Below, one piece after another: positions 56,664-64,000 of a DNA stretch of 64,000 bases. Each line of letters begins with the position of its first letter. The stretch's first letter is position 1. The notes beneath the pieces were generated by a model. It was not told where the DNA came from. It saw only the letters and a program-made list of their open reading frames with translations, and searched no databases. Position numbers and translations under genes: made by a program. Origin of the DNA: Corallococcus sp. EGB (GTDB taxonomy: Bacteria > Myxococcota > Myxococcia > Myxococcales > Myxococcaceae); the NCBI RefSeq assembly GCF_019968905.1, contig NZ_CP079946.1, forward strand, positions 9,149,356 through 9,213,355, read 5' to 3'.

Positions 56664-57461
56664 TCAGGCCTGGGGCGCCTGCGCCTGCGCGGAACGCCGC
56701 CGCAGCCAGTTGCGCAGGAAGGCCTTCACCTCCGGGTGCTGCGACTGACGGAAGTGGTCCGGCGGGCCGTACTCCACCACGCGCCCCTCGTGCATCAGCG
56801 CCAGGTGGTCCGCCATGCCGAAGGCGGATGCCACGTCCGGTGTAATCACCAGCGACGTGGCGCCCAGCTGCTGCTTGCCCGTGGTGATGATCTCATTCAC
56901 CGCCGCCGTGGTGAGCGGATCCAGACCCGCCGTGGGGTCGTCGTAGAGGAGGATCTTCGGCTGGAGGATGGTCGCGCGCGCGAAGCCCACGCGCTTCTGC
57001 ATGCCGCCGGACAGCTCTCCCGGAAAGCGCGTGGCCGCGTGCGACAGGCCCACCTTCGCCAGCGTCTCATTCACCGTCTTGGTGATGTCCGGCTCGGACA
57101 TCTTCGTGCGCTCGCGCAGCGGGAACGCCACGTTGTCGTAGACGTTCAGCGAGTCGAACAGCGCGTTCGCCTGGAAGAGGATGCCCAGCTTGCGGCGCAT
57201 CTGGTTGAGCTCGGGCTCGTTCATCTTCGCCACCTCCACGCCCTCCACCAGCACCACGCCCCGGTCCGGCCGCATCAGGCCCATGATGTGCTTCATCAGC
57301 ACCGTCTTGCCCGAGCCGGACACCCCCATCAGCACGCAGGTCGTGCCCTCCGGCACCACCAGGTCCACGCCCCGCAGCGCCGGCTGACCGCCAAACGACT
57401 TGTGCAGGTCCCGCACCTCGAGGGTCAGCTTCGGCGCCGGCTCACGGCTCGCGTCACTCAT
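56664..57461 (-). CDS. ABC transporter ATP-binding protein, MlaF-like, with altered catalytic residues
   Basis: 265 residues. Walker A GVSGSGKT (46-53), Q-loop FQANALF, signature LSGGM (150-154). In Walker B the sequence is LLYDDPTAGLDP: the catalytic Glu is Asp (D175). The H-loop reads VITPDVASAF: the usual histidine is Pro208. Both changes are in the nucleotide sequence itself (GAC, CCG). Sequence similarity (LKHIMGL-type segments, Q-loop) is to Ttg2A/MlaF of MCE lipid transporters. No permease or MCE gene is adjacent; ATPase activity may be reduced or lost. Confidence 0.85.
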   Translation of the reverse strand: MSDASREPAPKLTLEVRDLHKSFGGQPALRGVDLVVPEGTTCVLMGVSGSGKTVLMKHIMGLMRPDRGVVLVEGVEVAKMNEPELNQMRRKLGILFQANALFDSLNVYDNVAFPLRERTKMSEPDITKTVNETLAKVGLSHAATRFPGELSGGMQKRVGFARATILQPKILLYDDPTAGLDPLTTAAVNEIITTGKQQLGATSLVITPDVASAFGMADHLALMHEGRVVEYGPPDHFRQSQHPEVKAFLRNWLRRRSAQAQAPQA

Positions 57462-57507
57462 CGCCCCGGCACCCTAGTGCGAGCCCTCCCGGCACGCGAG
57501 ACCTCCC

Positions 57508-57792
57508 TCAGTGCGGCGCCGGCCCCAGCCCCGCTGGCTCCACGTGCCCGCCTGCCTGCCCGGGACGCGCGCTCGACAGGACGTCGATGCGCAGCCGCAG
57601 CCAGTCCATGCCTTGCGGTCCCTCGTAGTCGTGCGCCGGGAAGTAGGCCGTCACCGTCCCCGCGCGCAGCGCGAACCGCGCCTCGCGCCGCTGGTACGTG
57701 ACGCGGAAGCCCCGGGACCGGCCCACCTCCACCAGGTCCCGCGTCATCGCCTTCGCTTGCCGCTCCGCTTCCTCCGCCCAATCCGAAGCCAT
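57508..57792 (-). CDS. Small hypothetical protein
   Basis: 94 residues from ATG 57792 (GGAGGG upstream). It looks like a compact mixed fold: helix DWAEEAERQAKAMTRDLVEV, then GFRVTYQRREARFALRAG, VTAYFPAHDYEGPQGMDWLR and a tail rich in Ala, Gly and Pro. No known family recognised. It lies 29 bases after the sensor kinase gene and 46 bases before the ABC gene, on the same strand. Confidence 0.6.
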   Translation of the reverse strand: MASDWAEEAERQAKAMTRDLVEVGRSRGFRVTYQRREARFALRAGTVTAYFPAHDYEGPQGMDWLRLRIDVLSSARPGQAGGHVEPAGLGPAPH

Positions 57793-57821
57793 GGTCCTGC
57801 CCTCCAAGAACCGCGTCCGCG

Positions 57822-59066
57822 CTACCCCGCCACCACCGGCAGCGACAGCCCGAAGCACGTCCCAGCCCGCGACGTGGAGACCACCTCCAGCGTGCCGCCA
57901 TGCGCCTCCGCGAGGCGCCGCGCGAGGAACAACCCCAGCCCCAGGCCCGAGGAGCCCGTCCCCCGCGTGAAGCGCTCGAAGAGCGTGGGCAGCTGCTCGG
58001 CCGGAATGCCCGGCCCCTGGTCGCACACCGTCACCTCCACCCACTCCCCTTCCGGACGCGACCGCGTTCGCAGGGCCACGTCCACGGGCCGGCCCGGCGG
58101 CGAGTGCCTGCGCGCGTTCGCCACCAGGTTCTCCAGCACCTGCCGCACGCGGGCGGGGTCCACCACCGTCACCAGTTCCTCGGGAGCCTCGACGCGCACC
58201 GGATATTCCGGCGTCGTCGCGGTGGCAGCCAGCTCCCGGGCCAGCCCCGCCAGGTCCACCGGCTGGGGACGCAGGCTGAAGAGCCCCTGGTCCAACCGCC
58301 CCACGTCCAGCAGGTCGTTGATGAGCCGGGTGAGGGAGCGCAGCGATTGAGTCGCGGCCTCCGCGTCCCGGTGGTCATCCACGGCCTGCTGCCGCTCCGC
58401 CCGCCGCTGGATGAGCAGCAGGCGGGCCTCCAGCGGCCGCAGGTGGTTGGCCAGGTCGTGCGCGAGCACGGTGATGAGCTCCTCGGCCGCCTTGCGGCGC
58501 GCCTGCTTCACGGCCAGCTTCGTCAGCTCCTGCACCAGCTCCACCCGGTGGGCCACCATGCCCACCCAGCGCGCCACGGCCTGGAGGAAGCGCAGGTCGT
58601 GCTCGGTGAAGAAGTCCTCGCGCGCCGACACGACGTTGATGACGCCGCGGATCTCCATGCCGATGGGCAGGGGGACAATCAGGGAGGAGCGCGCGCCCAG
58701 CCGGTGCTTGATGCCGGGGAGTTCCTCCGGGTCGTCCTTCAAGTCCCCGGAGAGGAAGGGCTGCTCCGTCTCGTACGCCTGCACGGCGCGGCCGCCGTTG
58801 GCCAGCTGCAGCCGGTCCAGTCCCAGCGACTTCTGCAGGCGGGCCATGGGCGTGTCACTCGTGCCCTGCGCGACCAGGCACTGGGTGGCGTGCTCGATGA
58901 TGAAGACGTCCACCTTGTCCGCGCGCAGCAGCTCCGCGATGAGCTGTCCCGCGAAGTCCAACGTGGGCCGCAGCTCGGCGGCAGGGAGCGCGAGCAGCTG
59001 CTCCAGCGCCCGCAGCCGCAGGTCGCCCCAGGCGCTCCCGTCCGGTCCTGACTTCGCATCCCCCAT
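57822..59066 (-). CDS. GAF-domain sensor histidine kinase
   Basis: 414 residues, soluble. GAF domain (about 20-185) with KVDVFIIEHATQCLVAQG and ARSSLIVPLPIG; a coiled linker; HisKA-like helix with H203 in LITVLAHDLANHLRPLE (H followed by D rather than the usual E); HATPase with NLVANARRHSPPG (N box), CDQGPGIPAEQ (G1) and GSSGLGLGLFLARRLAEAHGG (G2). Orphan kinase; the next genes downstream are of unknown function and the ABC ATPase. M at 59066 is chosen since upstream residues are low-complexity. Confidence 0.9.
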   Translation of the reverse strand: MGDAKSGPDGSAWGDLRLRALEQLLALPAAELRPTLDFAGQLIAELLRADKVDVFIIEHATQCLVAQGTSDTPMARLQKSLGLDRLQLANGGRAVQAYETEQPFLSGDLKDDPEELPGIKHRLGARSSLIVPLPIGMEIRGVINVVSAREDFFTEHDLRFLQAVARWVGMVAHRVELVQELTKLAVKQARRKAAEELITVLAHDLANHLRPLEARLLLIQRRAERQQAVDDHRDAEAATQSLRSLTRLINDLLDVGRLDQGLFSLRPQPVDLAGLARELAATATTPEYPVRVEAPEELVTVVDPARVRQVLENLVANARRHSPPGRPVDVALRTRSRPEGEWVEVTVCDQGPGIPAEQLPTLFERFTRGTGSSGLGLGLFLARRLAEAHGGTLEVVSTSRAGTCFGLSLPVVAG

Positions 59067-59158
59067 GTGGCAACAGTGGGGACGCCCTTCGCCTGCAACC
59101 ACCCCCGGCGGGCCACGCCCCCAACGCCACCCGGGCCCTCGTCCGCGCGGTCAGACGC

Positions 59159-59914
59159 TCACACCATGCCGCCATTGGCACGCAGCGTCTGGCCGTTGAT
59201 CCACCCGCCCTCCGGCCCGGCGAGGAACGCGACGGACGCGGCGATGTCCTCCGGCGTGCCCAGCCGCTCCAGCGGGTTCAGCCTCGCCATGCGCTCCACC
59301 AGCTCCGGGGACTTGCCGTCGAAGAAGAGCTCGGTGGCGGTGGGGCCCGGCGCGACGCAGTTGACCGTGATGTTCCGGCCGCGCAGCTCCTTGGAGAGGA
59401 CGCCGGTCATCGTCTCCACAGCCGCCTTGGTGGCCGAGTAGACGCCGTAGTTCTCCATCCGCATCCCCAGGACGCTGGTGGAGAAGTTGATGATGCGTCC
59501 CCCGTCGCGCAGCCGGCGCGCGGCCTCACGCAGGCCGTTGAACGTGCCCTTGATGTTGACGGCCACATGCTGGTCGAACAGCGCGTCGTCGAAGTCCGCG
59601 AAGCGGATGAACTTCCCGACGCCCGCGTTGTTCACCAGCACGTCCACGCCGCCGAACACCTCCTGCGCCAGGTCGAACATCCGGGGGAATGCGGCCGGAT
59701 CCGCGACATCCGCCTGGATGCTCAAGGCACGGCCTCCCGCCGCTTCAATCCTGCGCACCACGGCCTCCGCCGCGTCGCGGTTGCCCGCGTAGTTGACGAT
59801 GACGTTGAAGCCATCGCGAGCGAGCCGCTCCGACACCGCGGCGCCAATGCCGCGCGAGCCGCCCGTCACGAGAGCCGTCTTCTTCTGCTGGGTCTGGGTC
59901 GTCGTCTGGATCAT
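59159..59914 (-). CDS. SDR-family oxidoreductase
   Basis: 251 residues from ATG 59914 with GGAGGAGAAG upstream. TGGSRGIG at about 18-25, NNAG around 95, catalytic serine in NFSTSVLG, tyrosine-lysine in YGVYSATKAAVE, and NPLERLGTPEDIAASVAFLA with GGWINGQTLRANGG at the end, a typical FabG/BacC-like short-chain dehydrogenase. It is divergent from the LysR regulator 123 bases away, which is the usual arrangement for a regulated SDR. Confidence 0.9.
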   Translation of the reverse strand: MIQTTTQTQQKKTALVTGGSRGIGAAVSERLARDGFNVIVNYAGNRDAAEAVVRRIEAAGGRALSIQADVADPAAFPRMFDLAQEVFGGVDVLVNNAGVGKFIRFADFDDALFDQHVAVNIKGTFNGLREAARRLRDGGRIINFSTSVLGMRMENYGVYSATKAAVETMTGVLSKELRGRNITVNCVAPGPTATELFFDGKSPELVERMARLNPLERLGTPEDIAASVAFLAGPEGGWINGQTLRANGGMV

Positions 59915-60036
59915 GGGGTCTTCTCCTCCGGGGTCCGCCTCCGTCCGAGCCGGGGCGTCAGGTGAGGACAAGATGGACCTTTCCACGTCGCGGATAATCA
60001 GCTCTGTTCCGGCATCACTGTTCGACAGGGCGGACA

Positions 60037-60927
60037 ATGGACCGGTTCGACGCCATGAAGGCCTTCACGCGCATCGTGGAGCGCCGGAGCTTCACCCAGG
60101 CCGCGAAGGACCTGGGGCTGCCGCGCTCGTCGGTGACGGACGCGGTGAAGCAGTTGGAGGAACGGCTGGGCGTGCGGCTGCTCCAGCGCACCACGCGGCA
60201 CGTGAGCCCCACGCTGGATGGCGAGGCGTACTACCAGCGCTGCGTGGCGCTGCTCGCGGACCTGGAGGAGGCGGACGGGGCGTTCGCGGGCACGCAGCCG
60301 AAGGGGCTGTTGCGCGTGGACGTGCAGGGGACGCTCGCGCGCCGCTTCGTGCTGCCCCGGCTGCCGGAGTTCCTGGAGCGCTACCCGGGCATCGAGCTCT
60401 ACATGAGCGAAGGCGACCGGCTGGTGGACCTGGTGCGCGAAGGCATCGACTGTGTGCTGCGCGCGGGCGAGCCCCGGGACAGCGACATGGTGGCCCGCCG
60501 GGTGACGCTGATGGAGGAGGTGACGTGCGCGTCGCCGGCCTACCTGGCGCGGCACGGGGTGCCGGAGAGCCTCGACGCGCTCCAGCGCGGGCACCGCATG
60601 GTGGGCTTCCGCTCCTCGCTGACGGGGAGCCTCATCCCGCTGGAGTTCCAGGTGGGCAGCGAGGTCCGCTACGTCGTGCTGCCCACCCCCATGACCGTGA
60701 ACGGCGCGGAGAGCTTCGTCGCGGCCGCGCGTCTGGGCCTGGGCCTCATCCAGGCGCCGCGCTACCGCCTGGAGGAGGACTTCGGGCGCGGCACGCTGGT
60801 GCCCGTGCTTCCCCAGCACCCGCCGACGCCCACGCCCGTGTCCCTGATGTACCCGCGCAACCGGCAACTGTCCCCGCGCGTGCGCGTCTTCATCGACTGG
60901 GTGTCGCGGGTCTTCACCACGCCTTGA
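60037..60927 (+). CDS. LysR-family transcriptional regulator
   Basis: 296 residues. N-terminal winged HTH (MDRFDAMKAFTRIVERRSFT, then PRSSVTDAVKQLEERLGVRL) and the C-terminal effector domain with RLVDLVREGIDCVLRAGEPR. The family regulates a divergent gene in most cases; here that is the SDR at 59159-59914. Effector unknown. Confidence 0.94.
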   Translation: MDRFDAMKAFTRIVERRSFTQAAKDLGLPRSSVTDAVKQLEERLGVRLLQRTTRHVSPTLDGEAYYQRCVALLADLEEADGAFAGTQPKGLLRVDVQGTLARRFVLPRLPEFLERYPGIELYMSEGDRLVDLVREGIDCVLRAGEPRDSDMVARRVTLMEEVTCASPAYLARHGVPESLDALQRGHRMVGFRSSLTGSLIPLEFQVGSEVRYVVLPTPMTVNGAESFVAAARLGLGLIQAPRYRLEEDFGRGTLVPVLPQHPPTPTPVSLMYPRNRQLSPRVRVFIDWVSRVFTTP

Positions 60928-60930
60928 GCT

Positions 60931-61503
60931 TCAGCGCAGCTTCATGCACTTGGGACGCGCCATCAGGCGGTCCACGTAGGCCTCCAGCCTGGGCCGGCCC
61001 GTCGCACCGCCCAGCATGCGCTGGTAGATGAACATGGAGCCGATCATCACGTCCGCGGCGGTGAACCAGTCGCCGAAGAGATACGGCCCGTCCCCCAGCT
61101 CGCGCTCCACGGCATCCAGCGCCTGCGGGTACTCCACCCACCCGCGCTGCGGCAGCAGGGGAAGCTTCGCCATGTGGTCGCCCATGGACGGCTCCAGCTG
61201 CGACGTCGAGTACACCATCAGCGACAGGTACCGGCCGCGCTCCGGCGCATCAATCCCGGGCGCCAGCTTCGCCTGCGGATACCTGTCCGCGATGTAGAGA
61301 CAGAGGGCCGTGTTCTCGAACACGCGCGCAGCTCCGTCCACCAGCGCGGGCAGCTTGCCGGCCGGGTTCACCTTGAGGAACTCCGGCGACTTCTGCTCCC
61401 GCTTCTCCAGGTCGATGGGCACGATTTCATACTCGACCCCCGCCTCGTCGAGCATCCACTTGCCAATGACCGCCCGGCTGCGCGGATTGAAATAGAGCTT
61501 CAT
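60931..61503 (-). CDS. Glutathione S-transferase family protein
   Basis: 190 residues from ATG 61503. Thioredoxin-like N-domain: MKLYFNPRSRAVIGKWMLDE and the glutathione-binding NPAGKLPALVDGAARVFENT, followed by a helical C-domain with YLFGDWFTAADVMIGSMFIY. No bound serine or tyrosine is obvious by eye, so the class is not assigned. It converges on the LysR gene with a 3-base gap. Confidence 0.88.
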   Translation of the reverse strand: MKLYFNPRSRAVIGKWMLDEAGVEYEIVPIDLEKREQKSPEFLKVNPAGKLPALVDGAARVFENTALCLYIADRYPQAKLAPGIDAPERGRYLSLMVYSTSQLEPSMGDHMAKLPLLPQRGWVEYPQALDAVERELGDGPYLFGDWFTAADVMIGSMFIYQRMLGGATGRPRLEAYVDRLMARPKCMKLR

Positions 61504-61589
61504 GCAGGCACCTCTCGTCAGCACCACGTGGGACCGCCCCCCGGACACGACGCCCGGGGCGCGGGCCGCATTCGCTCACATCCGGCGCG

Positions 61590-63077
61590 TCAGGGCACGG
61601 CCTTCGTCGCGGGCTGCCCTGAAGTCTCCCCCAGCTTCTGGAGCACGGCCGCCGCGTTGGTGTTCTTCGGGTCCAGCTCCACGGCCTTGCGGTAGTTCAC
61701 GCGCGCCTGATCCCTGTCACCGACGGCGAGGTACGCCTCGCCCAGGCTGTCGTAGACGTTGCCCACCTTCGGGAACATCTCCACGTTGAGCTTGAAGATT
61801 TCGACGGCGTCCGCCGCGCGTCCCTTCCGCAGCAGGTCGTAGCCCAGGCTGTTGAGCTCGCTGTCGGAGAAGTCATACGCATCCGGCTTCGTGGCCTTCA
61901 GCTCGCGGTAGTGCGCGACGGTCTTCGCGATGGGCTCCTGGGAAAGCCGCATGCTCAGCAGCTCCCGGATGCCCTGCCGGGGCGCCTTGGGCGCAATACC
62001 ATGGAGCACGCCGAGGAGGCCCGCGGACAGCTCCCTGAGCTTGTCGCCGCGCGACGTGTTGTCCAGGAGGATGACCACCTCCCGGCCCTCCGGCACGCGG
62101 TAGATGCGCGAGCTGAACCCGTTGATGCCGCCGCTGTGACCGATGGTGGCGAGCACCGTCTTGCCGTCGTTCAGCGGCAGCGGGTCCATGGACAGGCCGA
62201 GGCCGTAGTTCTCCAGGCCGGGCGTGAACATCTTCTGCTTCAGGGCCTCCGGCAGCAGCTTGTTCTCATAGAGCGCGCGGTCCCAGCGGTAGAGGTCCTC
62301 CACCGTGGAGTACAGCGACCCGGCGGCGTACGGCAGGGACATGTCCAGGTAGGCGGCGTTCGCGTAGCCGCCCGGCGTGAGCTCGTAGCCGCTGGCGCGC
62401 TTGGGCAGCACCGTGGCGGCGACGTCGTAGCCAGAGTCCTTCATGCCCAGCGGCGTGAAGATGCGCTCCTGCACCGCCTGCGCGTAGGTCTTGCCGGTGA
62501 CGCGCTCGATGATGGCGCCCAGCAGGTAGTAGCCGGAGTTGCTGTAGGCGAACTTCGAGCCGGGTTCGAACTCCAGGTCCCCGCTGGCGAACTGCTTCAC
62601 GAAGTCCGCGACGGCGTAGGGGTTGCGCGACACCTTGGGGAAGAAGTCCGGCGCGCTCGTGTAGTTGGGGATGCCGGACGTGTGGTTGAGCAGGTGGGTG
62701 ATGGTGATGCGCGAGCCCGTGTCCTTGCGGTAGTCCGGCAGGGCCGACACCAGCGTGTCGTCGAGCTTGAGCTTCCCCTCCGCGACCAGCTGGAGGATGA
62801 CCATGGCGGTGAACTGCTTGGTCATGGACGCGATGCGGAACTTCGTGTCCGGCGTGTTGGGCACGTTCCACTCGAAGTTGGCCTGGCCGTAGGCCTTCTT
62901 CAGGACGATGCCCTTCTCATTGGCCACGAGCGCCGCGCCGTTGAACTGGCGCAGCTGGTGGTACTGCGTCAGCAACTTGTCCAGCTCCTGCTGCCGCGTC
63001 GCGGCGCCCGCGGCGACAGGGACGCACAGCAGGGCCACGGCCAGCACGCCCAGGAGGCGCGACGGGTTCCAGGTCAT
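61590..63077 (-). CDS. Beta-lactamase-related serine hydrolase with C-terminal TPR
   Basis: 495 residues when started at 63077 (63095 is also possible). Sec signal LLGVLAVALLCVPVAAGAA, then a penicillin-binding-like domain: S84-x-x-K in RIASMTKQFTAMV, YSN in AYSNSGYYLLG, and GHSGGINGFSS as the third element. The C-terminal region (from about 405) is a TPR: LRKGRAADAVEIFKLNVEMF, then AYLAVGDRDQARVNYRKAVE. This is an exported class C / esterase-type hydrolase with a protein-interaction tail. Peptidoglycan or small-ester substrate is undetermined. Confidence 0.88.
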   Translation of the reverse strand: MTWNPSRLLGVLAVALLCVPVAAGAATRQQELDKLLTQYHQLRQFNGAALVANEKGIVLKKAYGQANFEWNVPNTPDTKFRIASMTKQFTAMVILQLVAEGKLKLDDTLVSALPDYRKDTGSRITITHLLNHTSGIPNYTSAPDFFPKVSRNPYAVADFVKQFASGDLEFEPGSKFAYSNSGYYLLGAIIERVTGKTYAQAVQERIFTPLGMKDSGYDVAATVLPKRASGYELTPGGYANAAYLDMSLPYAAGSLYSTVEDLYRWDRALYENKLLPEALKQKMFTPGLENYGLGLSMDPLPLNDGKTVLATIGHSGGINGFSSRIYRVPEGREVVILLDNTSRGDKLRELSAGLLGVLHGIAPKAPRQGIRELLSMRLSQEPIAKTVAHYRELKATKPDAYDFSDSELNSLGYDLLRKGRAADAVEIFKLNVEMFPKVGNVYDSLGEAYLAVGDRDQARVNYRKAVELDPKNTNAAAVLQKLGETSGQPATKAVP

Positions 63078-63110
63078 CCGGTTTCTCCCACGCATGAGAC
63101 TCCAGACGGC

Positions 63111-64000
63111 TCAGGCGCGGGGCGATTGCGTCACGGACACTTTCGGAGGCAGGGAGGGCACGAAGAAGAACGCGGGCAGGGCCAGCAGCCCCGCGGCGAG
63201 GCAGGACACCTCGCCCAGGGTCGCCAACAGGCCGAAGCCCGCCAGGGCCTGGTTGTCGGAGAAGAGGAGCGACGCGTAGCCGATGATGGTCGTGGAGGAG
63301 CACAGCGCCACCGCGCCGCCCGTGTCGTCCATCACCCGGGTGAACGAGCCCGGTCCCTCGCGCCGGTAGCGCAGCACCAGGTTCGCCGCGTAGTCCACGC
63401 CGATGCCGAAGGTGATGGGCAGCACCACGAAGTTGAGGAAGTTCAGCCGCAGCCGCAGCGCCGCGGCCAGCCCCACCAGCCACACCACCCCCATCAGCAG
63501 CCCCAGCAGCACCGCCCCCGCGAACGCCGGCTGCCGCACGACCGCGAACACCAACACCGTCACCGCGATGAACGCGAGCAGCGTGGCCCGGGGCCCGTCG
63601 TGCAGGACGGAGTCGTTGATGTCCACGATGAGCAGCGGGCGCCCCGTGGCCAGCGCGGGCACGCCCGCGTCATGGATGGCGCCCCGGACGAGGTCCGTGA
63701 GCTGGCGCCCGTACGTCGCGTCGATGGTGCCCACCTGCCGGGGGAAGGCGAGCGCGACGAGCCCCACGGTGCCGTTCCGTTCGGTGAGCGGCTGCCGGAG
63801 CACGGCGGGCAGGTCCTCCCACGTGGGGGGACGCGCATCCGCGGGGGGCAGGAAGCGAGCGGCCTGGTCGCGGTCCGCCGGGGACAGCCGCGCCACCCGC
63901 TCTTCCGGCAGCAGCCGCCGCAGCTCGTGGATGAGCGGCAGCTTCGCGCCCACGTCCCGCGGCATCAGCGTCTCCGCGGTGCGCACCTCGCCCAGCGGAG
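63111..64000 (-). CDS. RND/MMPL-type membrane transporter, partial (N-terminus beyond window)
   Basis: About 296 C-terminal residues; the frame continues past the right edge. Membrane segments include LLAFIAVTVLVFAVVRQPAF, LLGLLMGVVWLVGLAAALRL, and the family block FGIGVDYAANLVLRYRREGP, then ALCSSTTIIGYASLLFSDN. MMPL and hopanoid-type RND exporters move lipids or hydrophobic compounds. The serine hydrolase gene follows on the same strand, 33 bases on. Lipid export is family knowledge only. Confidence 0.85.
   Translation of the reverse strand, partial: PLGEVRTAETLMPRDVGAKLPLIHELRRLLPEERVARLSPADRDQAARFLPPADARPPTWEDLPAVLRQPLTERNGTVGLVALAFPRQVGTIDATYGRQLTDLVRGAIHDAGVPALATGRPLLIVDINDSVLHDGPRATLLAFIAVTVLVFAVVRQPAFAGAVLLGLLMGVVWLVGLAAALRLRLNFLNFVVLPITFGIGVDYAANLVLRYRREGPGSFTRVMDDTGGAVALCSSTTIIGYASLLFSDNQALAGFGLLATLGEVSCLAAGLLALPAFFFVPSLPPKVSVTQSPRA

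Overview
The window is high-GC, densely coded bacterial chromosome. It carries many multidomain sensor kinases, several lipoproteins and a full Kdp potassium-ATPase operon. Base composition, codon use and gene families (hybrid PAS/GAF histidine kinases, NtrC-type regulators, SpoIIIAA/R3H ATPase, lipoproteins with short signal peptides) point to a myxobacterium, most likely the Myxococcus/Corallococcus group. That placement is an inference from style and content; there is no rRNA or other taxonomic marker in the window, and I found no tRNA, phage or insertion sequence.

Layout. 1-4.6 kb: truncated TetR gene, Lrp/AsnC regulator overlapping an aminotransferase, an SDR, and a divergent HxlR regulator with a RutE-like nitroreductase. 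4.9-11.7 kb: subtilase with a small partner, an Lgt-like membrane protein, a methyltransferase, a lipoprotein hydrolase, an EamA exporter, a rhodanese and a Gre-like factor. 11.7-19.7 kb: two head-to-head sensor kinases, a von Willebrand protein, a membrane coiled-coil protein and a small basic protein. 20-31.6 kb: sterol-desaturase-like hydroxylase, a divergent amidinohydrolase / haem-oxygenase-like diiron pair, AsmA, formate-THF ligase, a damaged higBA toxin-antitoxin locus and a chemoreceptor. 32-35.4 kb: small membrane proteins, an NtrC-type regulator and a hemerythrin.

35.4-44.2 kb (minus strand) reads as one operon for potassium entry: outer-membrane porin, a 26-residue microprotein, kdpF, kdpA, kdpB, kdpC, a short KdpD (sensor and Usp domains only) and a separate transmembrane histidine kinase. 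No OmpR-type KdpE is present. 44.3-54.5 kb: lipoprotein, methyltransferase, Imm33-type protein, GNAT enzyme overlapping a response regulator, RecQ, an R3H ATPase, then an unusual six-copy palindrome array (51709-52019), a lipoprotein and hflX. 54.7-64 kb: CPBP protease, ferritin-like lipoprotein, an ABC ATPase with altered catalytic residues, another kinase, a divergent SDR/LysR pair, a glutathione transferase, a serine hydrolase with TPRs and a truncated RND/MMPL transporter.

The strongest unexplained signal is the palindrome array at 51709-52019: six copies of a 15-bp odd-centred palindrome spaced 57-59 bp apart, with related rather than unique inter-repeat sequence. Other points of interest are the broken higB toxin behind a near-ideal operator-promoter, the split KdpD system, the ABC ATPase lacking its H-loop histidine, and the Lgt-like protein lacking signature residues.
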